Shown: in pieces, positions 30,312 through 39,793 of the stretch
How positions within the stretch are numbered: position 1 is the stretch's first letter
Layout of the letters: every line of letters begins with the position of its first letter
Assembly: GCF_003367475.1 (NCBI RefSeq)
Contig: NZ_QRHA01000002.1
Span: forward strand, 1-64,000
DNA length: 64,000 bases
From: Alteromonas aestuariivivens
GTDB taxonomy: Bacteria; Pseudomonadota; Gammaproteobacteria; Enterobacterales; Alteromonadaceae
Direction of reading: 5' to 3'
The notes under the pieces: generated by a model
Databases searched by the model: none
What the model saw: only the letters and a program-made list of their open reading frames with translations
What the model was told of the DNA's origin: nothing
Made by a program: the position numbers and the translations under genes

Positions 30312-31394
30312 ATGAGCCAGGTGGGCGGAGAATTCTATTTGGTCATCACGTGTGTGGTGATCTACATACTGGTATTGATGGTGTACTGGGCAAGGTACGA
30401 CCGGTTGGTGGCGTCGCGCTGGGTTCTGGCAGGTTTGCTGGCCTGGCCGCTGTTATTGGTTGATGAGTGGGTAAAAACCTTTGGCGGTGCGAGCGAATAC
30501 ATTTTGCTAACCAGTCTGTTCGACTTTGTGCCAGTCATGATGATGACGTTTGTGTACAAGGCCATCAAGCCTTTGTTACTGGCCCGGCCCCAACGTCGAC
30601 GCCCTTTGATTTGGGCACCACTGCTGTTCTGTGCGCTGGCACAATTACCTGTGCTGTTTATGGACGCCAGTGTCAAGGCTGAGTTGATACTCAGTTCTCC
30701 CATTGGTCAGCCGCTGGCGCACTGGCCAGTTTACACGGTGTATATGCTTACCGGCTTTGGTGTGTTGCTGCTTGGGATCCTGACAGCCGAGATGGTACAG
30801 AATTATCACGGCCATCTTGCCGAGCAGGTAGTTGACCCTCAACAATATCGCGCCCGTGGTTTGAGTGGCGTACTGGGCACTTTGGTTGCGGTGGCATTTG
30901 CCAGTATTCTGGTGGTCACTGCGGCAACGTTTGGCTTTCTGAATATACCCTTCTGGCAAAGCCTGTTCCATTTACTCTTTGCCATGGCTTTTTTGATTGC
31001 TTTGGTTGCATTGGTACAAATCCGCAATACCTCCCCCTCGCCGCTGGATTATCTGCGCCTGCACGATTTACAGGCGGATCAGAACGCCATGCAGCGGGCA
31101 CTGTCACTGGCTGATAAAGCCGTAATTGAACTTAAGTTATACAAAAAAGTCGGCCTGACCATACGGGAGTTTTGTCGTTCAAGCGACATTGACCCCACCA
31201 CACTGGCCATAGCGCTAAGGGTATTGAAAAAGCAGACGTTCCGGCAGTTTGTCATTCATTATCGCCTGGATTACGCCAAACAGCTCCTGTTGCGAAGTGA
31301 TGCAAATGTGGCCAGTGTGGCGAAGCGACTCGGACTGAATTCGGACAAATTTTTAAGCGAAGTGCTGGTCAATCATCTGCGTAAAACCAGTTAG
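30312..31394 (+). CDS. Membrane-anchored AraC-like transcriptional regulator
   Basis: 360 residues. The first 240 or so form about seven membrane helices (starting YLVITCVVIYILVLMVYW). A C-terminal AraC-type helix-turn-helix pair (from about 275: LYKKVGLTIREFCRSSDID...RQFVIHYRLDYAKQLLL...VASVAKRLGLNSDKFLSEVL) follows. The topology suggests a sensor that binds DNA from the membrane without proteolysis. The ATG chosen follows GGAGG at 5 bp. The ligand and targets are unknown. Close behind the CYTH/CHAD gene on the same strand, so possibly co-transcribed; ends convergent with mutH. Confidence 0.85.
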   Translation: MSQVGGEFYLVITCVVIYILVLMVYWARYDRLVASRWVLAGLLAWPLLLVDEWVKTFGGASEYILLTSLFDFVPVMMMTFVYKAIKPLLLARPQRRRPLIWAPLLFCALAQLPVLFMDASVKAELILSSPIGQPLAHWPVYTVYMLTGFGVLLLGILTAEMVQNYHGHLAEQVVDPQQYRARGLSGVLGTLVAVAFASILVVTAATFGFLNIPFWQSLFHLLFAMAFLIALVALVQIRNTSPSPLDYLRLHDLQADQNAMQRALSLADKAVIELKLYKKVGLTIREFCRSSDIDPTTLAIALRVLKKQTFRQFVIHYRLDYAKQLLLRSDANVASVAKRLGLNSDKFLSEVLVNHLRKTS

Positions 31395-31417
31395 CGGAAA
31401 TACTGCTGGCACCCATG

Positions 31418-32113
31418 TTAGCCAAAGCCGCTGTGCAACACATCGGCGGTGAAACTTTTACGCAAATAAAACCCCCTGGGGCGGGTACGAATACGCTGTC
31501 CATCCGGGCCGGGGGCGTCGGTAAGAACACTGCCATCGGCCGCTTTGGGCCTTAAATGCAAGGCATTGCCATGTCGCGCTGTTATCGTTTCTACCTGGCC
31601 GAGCTGAATCAATTCAGTCAGTTCTTCCCAATCCTGCTGTAAAACCCAGTTCTGACGTTCATCCGGTGTCCATAACATTGCCATGGCCACTCTGCGCTGG
31701 GCCAGAGGAATACGCCGGTCTCCTTCAATCGGCACCCATAAAACCTGCTGCAATTTGTTACGGACATTGGAATTTTGCCAGGTTAAACCGGGCGGTGTTT
31801 GCAGTGGGGCGTAACACACATAGGTGGTTTCCAGTGGTTGACCGTTGGCGTCGATGGGAATGGTTTTGAGTTCTATGGCAAGTTCAGGAAAGTCCTGTTG
31901 CGGCTTTGAACCTGCACTGGCCCCAAGCCACAGCTCCAGCAGTTGCCCAGGCCAGCCCTTGTGACGTTGCAGGTTGGCCGGTATTTGCACTCCGGCCAGC
32001 TTCGCCAATTCGCCCAAAGACAAACCTGCAATGGCCTGGCAACGCTGTATCAATTGCGCTGTATCTGAGGGTGGAAACTGGGGAACTTGCACGGAATTAT
32101 GGGCCTTATTCAA
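31418..32113 (-). CDS. mutH: DNA mismatch repair endonuclease MutH
   Basis: Up to 231 residues. Nicks the unmethylated strand at hemimethylated GATC under MutS/MutL control. Catalytic triad D74, E81 and K83 in [19 protein letters not shown] and ITARHG loops typical. Implies Dam-type methylation in this organism. The start is uncertain: TTG at the outer end has no RBS; a GTG seven codons in (32092) has TAAGG upstream and fits E. coli length. Next to rppH-ptsP, as in E. coli. Confidence 0.95.
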   Translation of the reverse strand: MNKAHNSVQVPQFPPSDTAQLIQRCQAIAGLSLGELAKLAGVQIPANLQRHKGWPGQLLELWLGASAGSKPQQDFPELAIELKTIPIDANGQPLETTYVCYAPLQTPPGLTWQNSNVRNKLQQVLWVPIEGDRRIPLAQRRVAMAMLWTPDERQNWVLQQDWEELTELIQLGQVETITARHGNALHLRPKAADGSVLTDAPGPDGQRIRTRPRGFYLRKSFTADVLHSGFG

Positions 32114-32196
32114 ACATCGAGGATTAATACTTTGAAACCTTTATATATTATGGAAGAATGCAGGAATAGAAAAGTTTGATGTGCCCGGGAGTCTGA

Positions 32197-32727
32197 GTGA
32201 TAGATGCCGATGGATTCCGTGCGAATGTGGGCATAGTGATTTGCAACAAAATGGGTCAGGTATTTTGGGCAAGGCGTTATGGTCAACATTCATGGCAGTT
32301 TCCACAAGGCGGAATTGATGAAGGGGAAACTGCAGAACAAGCGATGTATCGGGAGCTGCACGAAGAAGTAGGACTATCAGCTAAAGATGTCACTATTTTG
32401 AGTGTGACCCGTAACTGGATGCGGTACAAACTGCCAAAACGGCTGATTCGGCAGGGCAGCGACCCTGTGTGCATTGGTCAGAAGCAAAAGTGGTTTTTAC
32501 TGCGTTTGGATTGCAACGAAAAAGACGTGGATGTACTTAAAACCGGTCATCCGGAGTTTGATGACTGGCGTTGGGTAAGTTACTGGTACCCGATCCGGAA
32601 TGTCGTTTCGTTTAAACGAGACGTTTACCGACGGGTTATGAAAGAGTTTGTCCATGTAGCTATGCCCTCACAAGCACGGACGCCTGCAGGCAGCAATAAG
32701 CGGCAACGAAAACGTCGTCGAGGCTAA
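32197..32727 (+). CDS. rppH: RNA 5' pyrophosphohydrolase
   Basis: 176 residues, same length as E. coli RppH. Removes pyrophosphate from 5' ends to trigger RNase E decay. Nudix box G38-L60 ([17 protein letters not shown] then HEEVGL). The start is a GTG with GGGAG upstream; the product begins [15 protein letters not shown] as in family members. Basic C-terminal tail. Leads into ptsP 17 bp later. Confidence 0.97.
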   Translation: MIDADGFRANVGIVICNKMGQVFWARRYGQHSWQFPQGGIDEGETAEQAMYRELHEEVGLSAKDVTILSVTRNWMRYKLPKRLIRQGSDPVCIGQKQKWFLLRLDCNEKDVDVLKTGHPEFDDWRWVSYWYPIRNVVSFKRDVYRRVMKEFVHVAMPSQARTPAGSNKRQRKRRRG

Positions 32728-32744
32728 CGTGTGAGGAGGCAGGG

Positions 32745-35057
32745 GTGACAGCGAACATGGGGAACATGCTCACTACGCTGAAACGCATAGTGCAGGAAGT
32801 CAATCAGATCCCGCAGCTGGACAAGGCGCTCTATCGTCTTGCCCATCGGGTGAAAGGCACCCTGAGCGTGGATTCCTGCTCCATTTATCTGGCCGATTAT
32901 GAGCAGCAGGAATTTGTGCTCAAGGCCACTGACGGCTTACACCCCGATGCCGTAGAGCGGGTGCGGATAGGTTTCTCTGAAGGGCTAATTGGTCTGGTAG
33001 GCCAGCGCGAAGAGCCACTCAATATTGAGAACGCACACCGGCATCCTCGCTTCAAGCATTACCCCGAAGTAAAGGAAGAAAAGTACAATGCTTTTCTTGG
33101 CGCACCCATCATTCACCAGCGTAAAGTGCTGGGCGTCATCACCATGCAGCAAAGCGAAATGCGCCGCTTCAGTGAGGACGAAGAAGCCTTTCTGGTTACC
33201 CTTGCCGCTCAGATAGCGCTGGAAATTACCAACGCGGAAATTCGCGGCGCACTCAATACCGGCGCTGCCATTGATGCCACTCCAAGACAAAAGAACGTGC
33301 GGGGCATTGCCGGCTCTCCCGGTCTTGCCGTCGGTGTGGGGTTTTCTTCAGACACCAAAATCGATCTGCGTACCTGGGTGGTAAAGCGGTCTGATCGCAG
33401 CCAGGAAGAGATTCAGGTATATCGCAAAAGTGTTGAAATCACCCGCGGTCAGGTAGACGCCTTGTCCCAAAGGCTGGATGACGGCATTCCTGACGATGTG
33501 AAGTCGATATTCCAGCTCTATCATCACCTGTTGGATGCCAACAGCCTCGGCAGGGAAGTGGAAGCCAAAATTCGCGAAGGGTGGGACGCATCTTCGTCAC
33601 TGAAGATGGTGGTGGAAGATTATGCCGCCAAATTTCAGAGCATGGACGACCCGTATATGCAGGAACGGGCAATTGACATAGTGGATTTGTCCAACCGCAT
33701 TCTGACCAACATTCTGATTGAAGGGAAAGGCCATACCCTGACGACCAGGCAGGCGGAGCAGGACAGCATTCTGGTAGCTGAAGAAGTGTCAGCCACCATG
33801 CTGGCAGAATTCCCCCGCCAATACCTTAAAGGCATCATATCGATTCGGGGTTCCAATAACTCCCACGCAGCCATACTGGCCAGAGCCATGGGCGTCCCGG
33901 CGGTGATGGGATGCCAGAATGTGTCACCGGGCCTGCTCGACGGCAAGGAAATTTTGCTCGACGGTTATTCCGGTGAAGTAATAGTCTCTCCTGAACGAAG
34001 CATTCGTTCGGAATTCATTCAGCTCATTGCGGAGGAAGGCACGCTTTCAGAGCGCATAGATGCCGAAGCGGAAGAGCCTTGTGAAACCCAGGACGGATGC
34101 GGAATTGAATTGTATATCAACGCCGGTTTGTCTGCGGAGATCGAAATCAATGCCTCCAGCCAGGGAGTGGGCATTGGTCTGTACCGAACGGAAATCCCTT
34201 TTATGCTTCGTGAGCGGTTTCCCTCCGAACATGAGCAGGTTGATTTGTATCGGCGAATCCTTCAGTCGAGCCCTTCGCAACCCATTACCATGCGTACCCT
34301 CGACGTAGGCGGAGACAAACCTCTACCTTACTTTCCGATCAACGAAGAAAATCCATTTCTGGGCTGGCGTGGGGTTCGGTTAACGCTGGATCACCCTGAA
34401 ATATTTCTGGTCCAGGTCAGAGCCATGTTGCGGGCCAGTATTGGCTTAACCAATCTGCAGATCCTGCTGCCGATGATCTCATCTGTGAATGAGGTTAAAG
34501 AGGCCAAGCGATTAATAGAACAGGCTTTTTACGAAATTAATGACGAGGTGAAAAGCACCGGTGAACAGTTAAACAAGCCCAAGCTGGGCATCATGCTCGA
34601 AGTACCCTCGGTGTTATACCAATTACCGCAGCTGGCCCAGCAGGTAGATTTTTTCTCAGTTGGCAGTAACGATCTGACTCAGTACCTGCTGGCAGTGGAT
34701 CGCAATAACACTCGGGTTGCCAGCCTGTACAACTGTTACCATCCGGCCGTTTTGTGTGCCTTGCAGGACATTGTTCGTCAGTCAGATGCGCATAAAATAC
34801 CTGTTACCGTATGCGGTGAGATTGCGGGTGAGCCCGGTGGTGCCATTCTGTTGATGGGAATGGGCTATCGCCGTCTGAGCATGAACGCATATAACCTGCG
34901 TAAAATAAACTGGGTAATCCGCAATGTCAGCATGGCTGAAAGCCGTGAATTGCTTGCCAGCACCCTGACGGCTCACACCCATGAGCAGGTTTACGTGCAC
35001 CTCAATCACTACCTGGAGCGGAAGGGGCTCGGAGGCCTTATTCGGGCGGGTTCCTGA
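32745..35057 (+). CDS. ptsP: Phosphoenolpyruvate-protein phosphotransferase PtsP (EI-Ntr)
   Basis: 770 residues. First enzyme of the nitrogen-related PTS, passing phosphate from PEP to NPr. N-terminal GAF domain (about 20-165), EI N-terminal domain, phosphohistidine swivel domain with the active His in RGSNNSHAAILARAMG, then the PEP-binding TIM barrel (GLYRTEIPFMLRERFPSEHEQ, VGSNDLTQYLLAVDRNN, VCGEIAGEP). GTG start behind GAGGAG; an ATG seven codons later is the alternative. Conserved rppH-ptsP pair. Confidence 0.96.
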   Translation: MTANMGNMLTTLKRIVQEVNQIPQLDKALYRLAHRVKGTLSVDSCSIYLADYEQQEFVLKATDGLHPDAVERVRIGFSEGLIGLVGQREEPLNIENAHRHPRFKHYPEVKEEKYNAFLGAPIIHQRKVLGVITMQQSEMRRFSEDEEAFLVTLAAQIALEITNAEIRGALNTGAAIDATPRQKNVRGIAGSPGLAVGVGFSSDTKIDLRTWVVKRSDRSQEEIQVYRKSVEITRGQVDALSQRLDDGIPDDVKSIFQLYHHLLDANSLGREVEAKIREGWDASSSLKMVVEDYAAKFQSMDDPYMQERAIDIVDLSNRILTNILIEGKGHTLTTRQAEQDSILVAEEVSATMLAEFPRQYLKGIISIRGSNNSHAAILARAMGVPAVMGCQNVSPGLLDGKEILLDGYSGEVIVSPERSIRSEFIQLIAEEGTLSERIDAEAEEPCETQDGCGIELYINAGLSAEIEINASSQGVGIGLYRTEIPFMLRERFPSEHEQVDLYRRILQSSPSQPITMRTLDVGGDKPLPYFPINEENPFLGWRGVRLTLDHPEIFLVQVRAMLRASIGLTNLQILLPMISSVNEVKEAKRLIEQAFYEINDEVKSTGEQLNKPKLGIMLEVPSVLYQLPQLAQQVDFFSVGSNDLTQYLLAVDRNNTRVASLYNCYHPAVLCALQDIVRQSDAHKIPVTVCGEIAGEPGGAILLMGMGYRRLSMNAYNLRKINWVIRNVSMAESRELLASTLTAHTHEQVYVHLNHYLERKGLGGLIRAGS

Positions 35058-35283
35058 TTCTACACTATTGAATCCGAGTGATAATCATAAGGCAGCAGCG
35101 GCCGTTTTCCTGTTTCTGAAAATATGTGTCAGGTTCAATTGGTATGGAAGAGCCTGCGTCTGCAACCAAACGAATACTGCAATTATAGACTGATGCCCGC
35201 ATGGCGACTGTGGTACTCTTTGCGCCTTTATCGGGCCTGCAGCGTTTGGGTCGGGTTTCAATAAAGGCTTCAGGAGTTGGAAA

Positions 35284-36090
35284 ATGGATCCGGTATACAG
35301 CGTTTTTATCAGTTGCCTGCTCATTGGCCTGTTGGTGGGAACGCTGGCAGGGATGTTGGGAATTGGCGGCGGGTTGATTATCGTACCGCTGCTTTCCTAT
35401 ATGCTGGTGCACTGGCTGGGGTTAGCAACCGATGCCGCTATGCCTGTAGCCGTGGCTACCTCTTTGTCGACCATCATATTTACCGGTATGTCTTCGGCTT
35501 GGGCGCATTTCAGATTGGGTAACCTGAATTCATTTATAGTACTCTGGAGTTGTCTTGGTGTCGCCGCCGGAGGCACAGTGGGTGCTCTGGTAGCGAGTTC
35601 CATTTCCGGGCATACCCTCAAAAACATCTTTGCAGTCTTGGTACTGGTCATCGCAGCAAAAATGATTTTTGGGCGTAACTGGGTGTCCGGAAATACTGCT
35701 GCCCGGCCTGCTCTGGTAACAGTAGGGGGCTTTACGGGCTTTTTCAGCGCGTTGATGGGGATCGGCGGAGGGGCTCTGATGGTACCGGCTTTGGTATGGT
35801 TTCAGGTCAATCTTCGCCAGGCCATAGGTTGTGCGGCGATGGGGGGCGTCATTTTGGCGTTGTTCGGCACTGCCAGCTTTATAGTCGCTGGCTGGGATCG
35901 GATTGATGTACTGGACGGGGCGATAGGATACGTATATCTTCCAGCTACTCTTGGTATTGTTACCACCTCAATCTTTACTGCGGCATTGGGTGCTCGATTG
36001 GGACAAAAAATAAACACAAAATTATTAAAGCGCCTGTTCGCTGGCCTGTTGGTGCTGGTGAGTGTGCGCATGATTTTAGGAATTGAATGA
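35284..36090 (+). CDS. TSUP (TauE/SafE) family permease
   Basis: 268 residues, eight predicted membrane helices in two homologous halves, each with a glycine-rich motif (GTLAGMLGIGGGLIIVPLL near the start; GFFSALMGIGGGALMVP in the middle). Such proteins export or import sulfite, sulfoacetate or related organic anions; substrate unknown. It lies 3 bp before lgt and follows ptsP, a neighbourhood conserved in gammaproteobacteria. Confidence 0.9.
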   Translation: MDPVYSVFISCLLIGLLVGTLAGMLGIGGGLIIVPLLSYMLVHWLGLATDAAMPVAVATSLSTIIFTGMSSAWAHFRLGNLNSFIVLWSCLGVAAGGTVGALVASSISGHTLKNIFAVLVLVIAAKMIFGRNWVSGNTAARPALVTVGGFTGFFSALMGIGGGALMVPALVWFQVNLRQAIGCAAMGGVILALFGTASFIVAGWDRIDVLDGAIGYVYLPATLGIVTTSIFTAALGARLGQKINTKLLKRLFAGLLVLVSVRMILGIE

Positions 36091-36093
36091 GAT

Positions 36094-36891
36094 ATGGCTG
36101 ACAGCAGTTATTTTGTCTTCCCCAGCATAGACCCGGTTATATTCAGCGTTGGGCCGCTCAGTGTGCGTTGGTATGGGCTGATGTATCTGGTGGGGTTTGT
36201 TGCCGCCTATCTGCTGGCCCACAAGCGGTTGGAGAAAACCACCTGGAGCAAAGAGCAGTTGAGCGATTTGCTGTTCTGGGGGTTTGTTGGCGTGATCCTT
36301 GGCGGGCGCATAGGCTATGTACTGTTTTATCAGATGGGAATGTTTCTCGACGACCCGCTTTACCTGTTTAAAATCTGGACCGGAGGCATGTCCTTCCACG
36401 GTGGTCTGCTTGGGGTGATTGCCGCACTTTACTGGCAGGCCAGGCGGATGGGGACCGGTTTTCTGCAGGTGGGGGATTTTGTTGCCCCGCTGGTGCCTAT
36501 TGGCCTTGGAGCCGGGCGTATTGGTAATTTCCTCAATGCCGAATTATGGGGGCGCACTACGGATGTTTCCTGGGCGGTAATATTTCCCAACGCCGGTAAC
36601 CTGCCACGCCACCCCTCGCAACTGTATGAGTTTGCGCTTGAAGGTGTACTGCTGTTTATTATTCTGTGGCTGTACTCAGCCCGCCCCCGCCCGGTTGGTG
36701 CTGTCAGTGGGTTGTTCCTGCTGGGGTATGGCAGTTTCCGCTTTATTGTGGAGTTCTTTCGTGAACCGGACGCGCACATTGGTCTTTACCAGATGGGGCT
36801 CAGCCAGGGGCAACTGTTGTGTCTGCCGATGATGGCGCTGGGTTTGTGGCTGATGATCGCGGCTTACCGCAAGGGTGTAAAGCCAGCCTGA
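36094..36891 (+). CDS. lgt: Prolipoprotein diacylglyceryl transferase
   Basis: 265 residues, seven membrane helices. Transfers diacylglycerol from phosphatidylglycerol to the lipobox cysteine. Conserved elements: [35 protein letters not shown], and the Lgt signature [14 protein letters not shown]. Works on the lipoproteins of this window such as NlpD and the PrsT-like protein. In many relatives thyA follows on the same strand; here a monooxygenase gene intervenes and thyA is inverted. Confidence 0.97.
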   Translation: MADSSYFVFPSIDPVIFSVGPLSVRWYGLMYLVGFVAAYLLAHKRLEKTTWSKEQLSDLLFWGFVGVILGGRIGYVLFYQMGMFLDDPLYLFKIWTGGMSFHGGLLGVIAALYWQARRMGTGFLQVGDFVAPLVPIGLGAGRIGNFLNAELWGRTTDVSWAVIFPNAGNLPRHPSQLYEFALEGVLLFIILWLYSARPRPVGAVSGLFLLGYGSFRFIVEFFREPDAHIGLYQMGLSQGQLLCLPMMALGLWLMIAAYRKGVKPA

Positions 36892-36898
36892 TGATAGA

Positions 36899-36915
36899 TG
36901 CATCAAATTGATGCA
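36899..36915. repeat. Perfect palindrome after lgt
   Basis: TGCATCAA-A-TTGATGCA lies 8 bp after the lgt stop codon. No T run follows, so a weak hairpin or protein site rather than a clear terminator. Confidence 0.35.
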
Positions 36916-37031
36916 GGTCGGCAGGCGAACCCTGAAATTAACAGAAGGATGGCCTGGGGCCGCAGTATTCGTGCAGGTTCCTGATTCTGCTACTGAGCCC
37001 TCTAAGCTTGTAATCCGTGGCGCAGCCGGCT

Positions 37032-38588
37032 TTATTTTTTGCTGAACGCCGGGCGCCATTGGTGTTTGTCGTCTCTGAAACGGGAATGTTTGATTCGTTT
37101 CACGGCAATAGACAAAACCAACATTGCTTTTTGTTTAAAGCTGTAGACGCTCGGTGCACTCAACCACATTTCCCTGGCCAGGGGAGTTGCGCCGGGGCCC
37201 ACTACCCGGTACTGGCAGGGCCACACGTGGTGAAACCAGTACACAAAAAACTGGCGAGGTGAAAACAGCAGGCTTGGAGGCTGGATTCTGCAGCCGAGCA
37301 ATTCCGCAATTCTTTCATTAAACCTAAGACCATTCACCAGCCCGACTACGTTGGGTGACTCATAAAACTCCCTCTGCCAGCGCAGTTTATCCTGTAAGGC
37401 AAGCTCGGAAGTGTTGTCTGGTAAGCTGAGTGTTCCGGATAATACCTTGGCGTAATATCGGGCTTGTAATTCAGCTATTGCGGGTACACCGCCTTGCTGT
37501 GGCCTGGCAAAACCTATGAATACCAGCCGGGTTCGTACTATTGGGGAGAACATCTGCAGATAGCAATCACGTATATCGTGGAAGTGTTCGTCTTCGTTTA
37601 AAAAGGGCAAATGGATTTTGAATCCGGTACAAAAAACAATGGCATCAAATTGTTCCGTGCGCCCACTGCAGAACGTTACGGTGTCGCCATCAATTCGTTC
37701 GATACCCCCGACATCAATTTCCAGGTTTTTCGCAGCGGCTTCAAAAATACGGCCGGTTTTCGTGACTACTGAACCGGGTTCATCAGGCCCTTCAATCATA
37801 TGTTTGGCCATGATCGCTTTGGCTCCGGTGCATGATGGGTTGGCGAGCACCTTCTTCCAGATGTTCCGAACTTTATTGGCTTTGGTTTTGGCGGGTAAGC
37901 TATGCCAGTACCTGGTTTGAAACATATCGATGGGTTTATTGTCACCAACGGTTTTTGAACTGAAAGAATGCGGCTTTCGAATGGATAACAAAGCCCTGCC
38001 TGCAATTTCGGCGAGTTCCGTGACGATATCCGCACTGGATTCGCCCATACCAAGAAACAGAATTCTTTTGCCTTTTAAATTTTCACATTTTGCAGCATTG
38101 ATGTATTCGGAAGAATGCATTGAAATTCCCCCAAAGGAATCCAATCCACAGATATCTGGAATGTTAGGCTTTTGGAATTGACCCGAACATATACAAACAT
38201 GCTCGCAAGACTCAGTCGTTACATTTCCTTTGTTATCCTGAAAAGTCAGCTGATAGCAACCGGATTGTTTTTTAATGTTGAGCAGTTTTGAATTGAAATT
38301 TATTTTTTCAAGAAGACCAAAATTTTTCGCATACCGGTCTAAATATTCCTTATATTCCCGGCGGGTCCAGAATTTGATGTCTTCGTCGAATGGCATAAAA
38401 TCCGAATATGCCATGTAATAATTTGAAACCGTCAGCTCTACTGAGTCGTAAGTATTTCGCTCAGAAAAAACGCCTCCAATATCAGAGTTTTGCTCATAGC
38501 AAACAACTTCATGGCCTTCTTCCAGTAACTCTTTAACGGTGACTAAACCTGAAAGCCCGGCGCCAACCACAACGACTTTTTTATTCAT
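37032..38588 (-). CDS. Flavin-containing monooxygenase
   Basis: 518 residues, ATG start. FAD Rossmann motif GAGLSG near the N-terminus followed by the VVCYEQNSDIGGVF strand; FMO fingerprint FGGISMHSSEY (F-x-G-x3-H-x3-Y/F) at about 155; NADPH motif GMGESSADI at about 180; late ATG-like motif FCTGF. Oxygenates soft nucleophiles (N or S) or acts as a Baeyer-Villiger enzyme; the substrate is unknown, and the length exceeds trimethylamine monooxygenases (about 450). The first half is AT-rich compared with lgt and thyA, suggesting acquisition. It has its own promoter region with a palindromic site and a terminator of thyA in front of it. Confidence 0.88.
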   Translation of the reverse strand: MNKKVVVVGAGLSGLVTVKELLEEGHEVVCYEQNSDIGGVFSERNTYDSVELTVSNYYMAYSDFMPFDEDIKFWTRREYKEYLDRYAKNFGLLEKINFNSKLLNIKKQSGCYQLTFQDNKGNVTTESCEHVCICSGQFQKPNIPDICGLDSFGGISMHSSEYINAAKCENLKGKRILFLGMGESSADIVTELAEIAGRALLSIRKPHSFSSKTVGDNKPIDMFQTRYWHSLPAKTKANKVRNIWKKVLANPSCTGAKAIMAKHMIEGPDEPGSVVTKTGRIFEAAAKNLEIDVGGIERIDGDTVTFCSGRTEQFDAIVFCTGFKIHLPFLNEDEHFHDIRDCYLQMFSPIVRTRLVFIGFARPQQGGVPAIAELQARYYAKVLSGTLSLPDNTSELALQDKLRWQREFYESPNVVGLVNGLRFNERIAELLGCRIQPPSLLFSPRQFFVYWFHHVWPCQYRVVGPGATPLAREMWLSAPSVYSFKQKAMLVLSIAVKRIKHSRFRDDKHQWRPAFSKK

Positions 38589-38689
38589 GCTACTTCATCC
38601 TGAAATTGAACATCTAAAAAACATCAATATTGCAGTGAATCCAAATTCTAAGAGCACCTGATGTTAATAAATTGAAAAATTCAGGCCGG

Positions 38690-38705
38690 TAGTGTAATTA
38701 CACTA
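38690..38705. promoter_or_regulatory. Palindromic operator-like site upstream of the monooxygenase
   Basis: TAGTGTAATTACACTA is a perfect 16-bp palindrome. On the - strand a TTGACT box (38756-38751) stands about 50 bp upstream, which would place the palindrome just downstream of a transcription start, a position typical of repressors. No regulator gene is adjacent. Confidence 0.5.
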
Positions 38706-38805
38706 ATTTCAGAAAGGATCAGAATAGATAGTTATCAGAAGCAATTTAAAAGTCAACAGGTTTGTTGTGTGAAATGTGTACAGGTTGAATGGCTGATATC
38801 TATAA

Positions 38806-38832
38806 AAGTGCAGACATTTGTGACCTGCACTT
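38806..38832 (-). terminator. Probable terminator of thyA
   Basis: On the - strand AAGTGCAG...CTGCACTT forms an 8-bp stem followed by TTATA. The T run is short, so strength is uncertain. It separates thyA from the monooxygenase. Confidence 0.5.
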
Positions 38833-38863
38833 AGTATTTTAATTGGGCGGTTTGTAGCCTGGT

Positions 38864-39715
38864 TCAGACCGAAAACGGGTACTGGATGGGGGCATGGAAC
38901 TGGTAACCTTCAATTTCAAAGTCGTCTACCGTGACCCAGGTTTCCAGATCTTCCAGTGTCTTGATGTCCGGATTTATTTTCAGTGTCGGTGGCGCAAAGG
39001 GTTCCCGCTTGAGCTGGACATCCCGCATCAGCTCAAGCTGATCTTCATAAATATGGGCGTTCACAATTTTGTGATACGCCTTGCCAGGCTTGTGGCCGGT
39101 GATTTGCGCCATTATTGCAAGCAGAAAATACACCTGAACCATGTTGAAATTGAGCCCGAGCGGCACGTCGCAGCTGCGCTGGGTACTGTTCAGGTACAGT
39201 GTATCGCCCAGCAATGAAAAATGGTGGCTGTACATGCACGGGCGCAGGCAACCGAGGTGGAAAGCACCGGGGTGGTAAAAAGTCAGGATCTCGCCGCGAT
39301 CATCTTTGCCGTTTTTAAGGTCGTCATAGACCTTACGCAGCAAATCAACACTGCCGCCATCGGGTTTGGGAAAGTTGCGCGCCACAGCCCCGTAAATAAA
39401 ACCGCAGTCATCTTCGCCTTTGCGCACGGGGTTGGCCAGCCAGTCACTGTTCTGGTTGGCATTGGCGTCCCAGGTGCGGGTACCGATGGCGCGGAAATCC
39501 CTGGCGTTGTCGTAACCACGCAGGTATCCGATTATTTCGGCAATGGCGGCTTTATAGAAACTCTTCCGCGTGGTAACCAGCGGAAACTCACCTCTATCCA
39601 CATCGTAGGTGAGATCGGCGTTGATCACAGTCAGACACTTTTTTCCCGTGCGGGCATTCTCCACCCACACACCTTCATCAATGATTCGCTGACACAGTGC
39701 CAAATACTGCTTCAT
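38864..39715 (-). CDS. thyA: Thymidylate synthase
   Basis: 283 residues, the longer form with an insertion relative to the 264-residue E. coli enzyme. Converts dUMP to dTMP using methylenetetrahydrofolate, producing the dihydrofolate that FolA recycles. Catalytic C160 in [13 protein letters not shown]; dUMP-binding [18 protein letters not shown] in HIYEDQ; C-terminal IQYPFSV. It is on the - strand downstream of the AmpG-like gene, opposite in direction to lgt. Confidence 0.97.
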   Translation of the reverse strand: MKQYLALCQRIIDEGVWVENARTGKKCLTVINADLTYDVDRGEFPLVTTRKSFYKAAIAEIIGYLRGYDNARDFRAIGTRTWDANANQNSDWLANPVRKGEDDCGFIYGAVARNFPKPDGGSVDLLRKVYDDLKNGKDDRGEILTFYHPGAFHLGCLRPCMYSHHFSLLGDTLYLNSTQRSCDVPLGLNFNMVQVYFLLAIMAQITGHKPGKAYHKIVNAHIYEDQLELMRDVQLKREPFAPPTLKINPDIKTLEDLETWVTVDDFEIEGYQFHAPIQYPFSV

Positions 39716-39793
39716 AGTGGATTTTCCGGTTACGGTTTCAGACGTTTCGGCATTATACCGATTCTGTCACATATTGGCAGAACAATGGCACCC

